From Gemmatimonadota bacterium (GTDB taxonomy: Bacteria; Gemmatimonadota; Gemmatimonadetes; Gemmatimonadales; Gemmatimonadaceae): DNA of 64,000 bases. Position 1 is the stretch's first letter, and each line of letters begins with the position of its first letter. Below the pieces are notes generated by a model. It ran no database searches, was not told the DNA's origin, and was given only the letters and a program-made list of their open reading frames with translations. Positions 62,616 to 64,000 of this stretch are shown here, one piece after another. The stretch is taken from positions 1 to 64,000 of the forward strand of contig JARIFA010000002.1 of NCBI GenBank assembly GCA_031127075.1, written 5' to 3'. A program made the position numbers and the translations under genes.

Positions 62616-63116
62616 CTACCTGACGTCCGCCCGGATACGCTGCCCGATCCGATCCTGCACCCACCGCGCGGGGCGAAACCGGACGAACGGCGGCAGGACG
62701 TCGTCGTGCCGCGTCCGCCACGTGAGAAAGACCACGCGATGCTCGAAGAGGTTCAGCGCGGCCCCCACGTCCCAGAGCGGTGGGACGAGCACCGTAACCC
62801 GGCGGCCGACTCGCCGCAGCTCCGCGAACATCGCCGCCGGATCGTCGACGTGCTCGAGCGTGTGGCTGCACAGGACCGTCTCGAACGCCCGGGTGGGATG
62901 CGGCAGGCGGTAGACGTCCGTCACGAGCTCGAAGCGCGGCAGATCGACGTGTCGCACGATATCGGCGTTGATGCCGCCGCCGTCGGTGGTGCCGCAGCAG
63001 ATGTTGTAGTCCCAGCGTCGCTCGCTGAGCACTCGCTGCTTGAGGACGCGGTAACTCAGATGATTGCAGGCTTTCAGGACCGCGACCACCACGACGACGA
63101 CCATCATCGGGATCAT
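62616..63116 (-). CDS. Class I SAM methyltransferase-like protein with N-terminal TM-like segment
   Basis: MIPMMVVVVVVAVLKACNHLSYRVLKQRVLSERRWDYNICCGTTDGGGINADIVRHVDLPRFELVTDVYRLPHPTRAFETVLCSHTLEHVDDPAAMFAELRRVGRRVTVLVPP. Confidence 0.75.
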   Translation of the reverse strand: MIPMMVVVVVVAVLKACNHLSYRVLKQRVLSERRWDYNICCGTTDGGGINADIVRHVDLPRFELVTDVYRLPHPTRAFETVLCSHTLEHVDDPAAMFAELRRVGRRVTVLVPPLWDVGAALNLFEHRVVFLTWRTRHDDVLPPFVRFRPARWVQDRIGQRIRADVR

Positions 63117-63123
63117 ACCGACC

Positions 63124-64000
63124 TCACCGCACTGTGGGGGAATGTGCCGCGAGCACCTCGCGATAGCTCGCGTCCAACCGGTCGAGCTCGGCCCGCCACG
63201 ACATCCGTTCGGCCGTCTGACGCGCGCCACGCCGCAGGTCCGCTCGGAGCTCGTCTGCGGCGAGCACACGCTGCATCGCCGCGAGACACGCCGCCTCGTC
63301 ACCGGGAGTGAAGGCGAGGCCGTTCACCCCGTCGCGCAGATGGTCCGCGACGCCACCGGCGGGGGCGGCGATGACGGGGAGCCCGGACGCCATCGCTTCG
63401 AGCACGACCAATCCCAGGGTCTCGGTCTCGGAGGCAAAGAGAAACGCATCGGCCGCCGCGTACAACTCGGGGAGCTCCCGCTCCCGGTCGAGCGTACCAA
63501 GGAAGGTGACCCTGGGCGTGGCCATCGCGCGGAGGCGCGGCAGGCTCGGACCCGTCCCTGCCACGACCAGTCGCACGCGTCCCGGCGGCAGCGATGCCTC
63601 GAGCCCGGCGAACGCACGCAGCAGCAGCTCCACGTTCTTCTCGGGGGCGAGACGTCCCACGTGCAGGAACGTGAAGGCGGCGTCATCGCCGATGAACGTG
63701 CGCCGGCCGCGCTCGCGGCGACGGGGGTGAAAGACCTCGTCATCGACGCCCCGACCCCACACCTCGACATCCTGCAGACCGAGCCGTAGGAGATCCCCGC
63801 GCGCTGGCGCCGAGGGAGTGAAGGTCCGAGCGGCATCCGCGTGAAAGGCCCGGATCCACCGCGTGACGGGACCGCGGAGCCAGGGCAGTCCGTACGCCTC
63901 GGTGTAGCGGGCGAAGTCCGTGTGGTATGAAGTGCAGAAGGGAACGCCGAGTCGCCGCGCCACCCGCCGCCCGTGCCGGCCGATCACGAACTCCGTCGCC
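63124..64000 (-). CDS. Glycosyltransferase family 4 (N-terminus beyond window)
   Basis: GVPFCTSYHTDFARYTEAYGLPWLRG...TFLHVGRLAPEKNVELLLRAFAGLE...LYAAADAFLFASETETLGLVVLEAMASGLPVIAAPAGGVADHL. Confidence 0.93.
   Translation of the reverse strand, partial: ATEFVIGRHGRRVARRLGVPFCTSYHTDFARYTEAYGLPWLRGPVTRWIRAFHADAARTFTPSAPARGDLLRLGLQDVEVWGRGVDDEVFHPRRRERGRRTFIGDDAAFTFLHVGRLAPEKNVELLLRAFAGLEASLPPGRVRLVVAGTGPSLPRLRAMATPRVTFLGTLDRERELPELYAAADAFLFASETETLGLVVLEAMASGLPVIAAPAGGVADHLRDGVNGLAFTPGDEAACLAAMQRVLAADELRADLRRGARQTAERMSWRAELDRLDASYREVLAAHSPTVR

Overview
This is a 64 kb chromosomal window from a high-GC bacterium. Gemmatimonadota is my inference from gene style and composition, and I could not verify it. 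It is almost entirely coding: about 53 protein genes, tRNA-Asn(GTT) and tRNA-Lys(TTT). I saw no rRNA, CRISPR array, transposase, integrase or prophage. Most of it is housekeeping: surA/ppiC, mfd, lepA, ftsE-ftsX-envC, nfo, maeB, pckA, uvrA, purE-purK, holB, moaC, ffh-rpsP-rimM-trmD-rplS-rnhB and lon. Because of the GC-rich third-position bias, many long ORFs in the supplied track are antisense shadows; I selected one strand per locus from protein-family signatures, overlapping stop/start junctions and signal peptides. The most interesting accessory signals are: (1) a locus where the start codon of a secreted Cys/His-rich protein lies 2 nt after the 3' end of tRNA-Lys and is followed by a beta-barrel protein fused to a large domain I do not recognise, ending in HHHHP; (2) a second locus with the same layout (small secreted Cys/His protein, TonB receptor, small lipoprotein); (3) a tightly coupled cassette of sugar kinases, STAS-HATPase, STAS-like/wHTH and a small barrel-like protein; (4) a recurring TAnnTT box only 4-8 nt upstream of start codons, suggesting leaderless transcription; (5) one family of CCTGACM heptamer repeats at three gene junctions, one of which encodes the TrmD C-terminus; (6) a SET-domain protein with a post-SET Cys motif directly behind lon; (7) a phytase-like propeller coupled to a TonB receptor; and (8) an endonuclease IV with a 12-bp tandem repeat encoding a Lys-rich tail.
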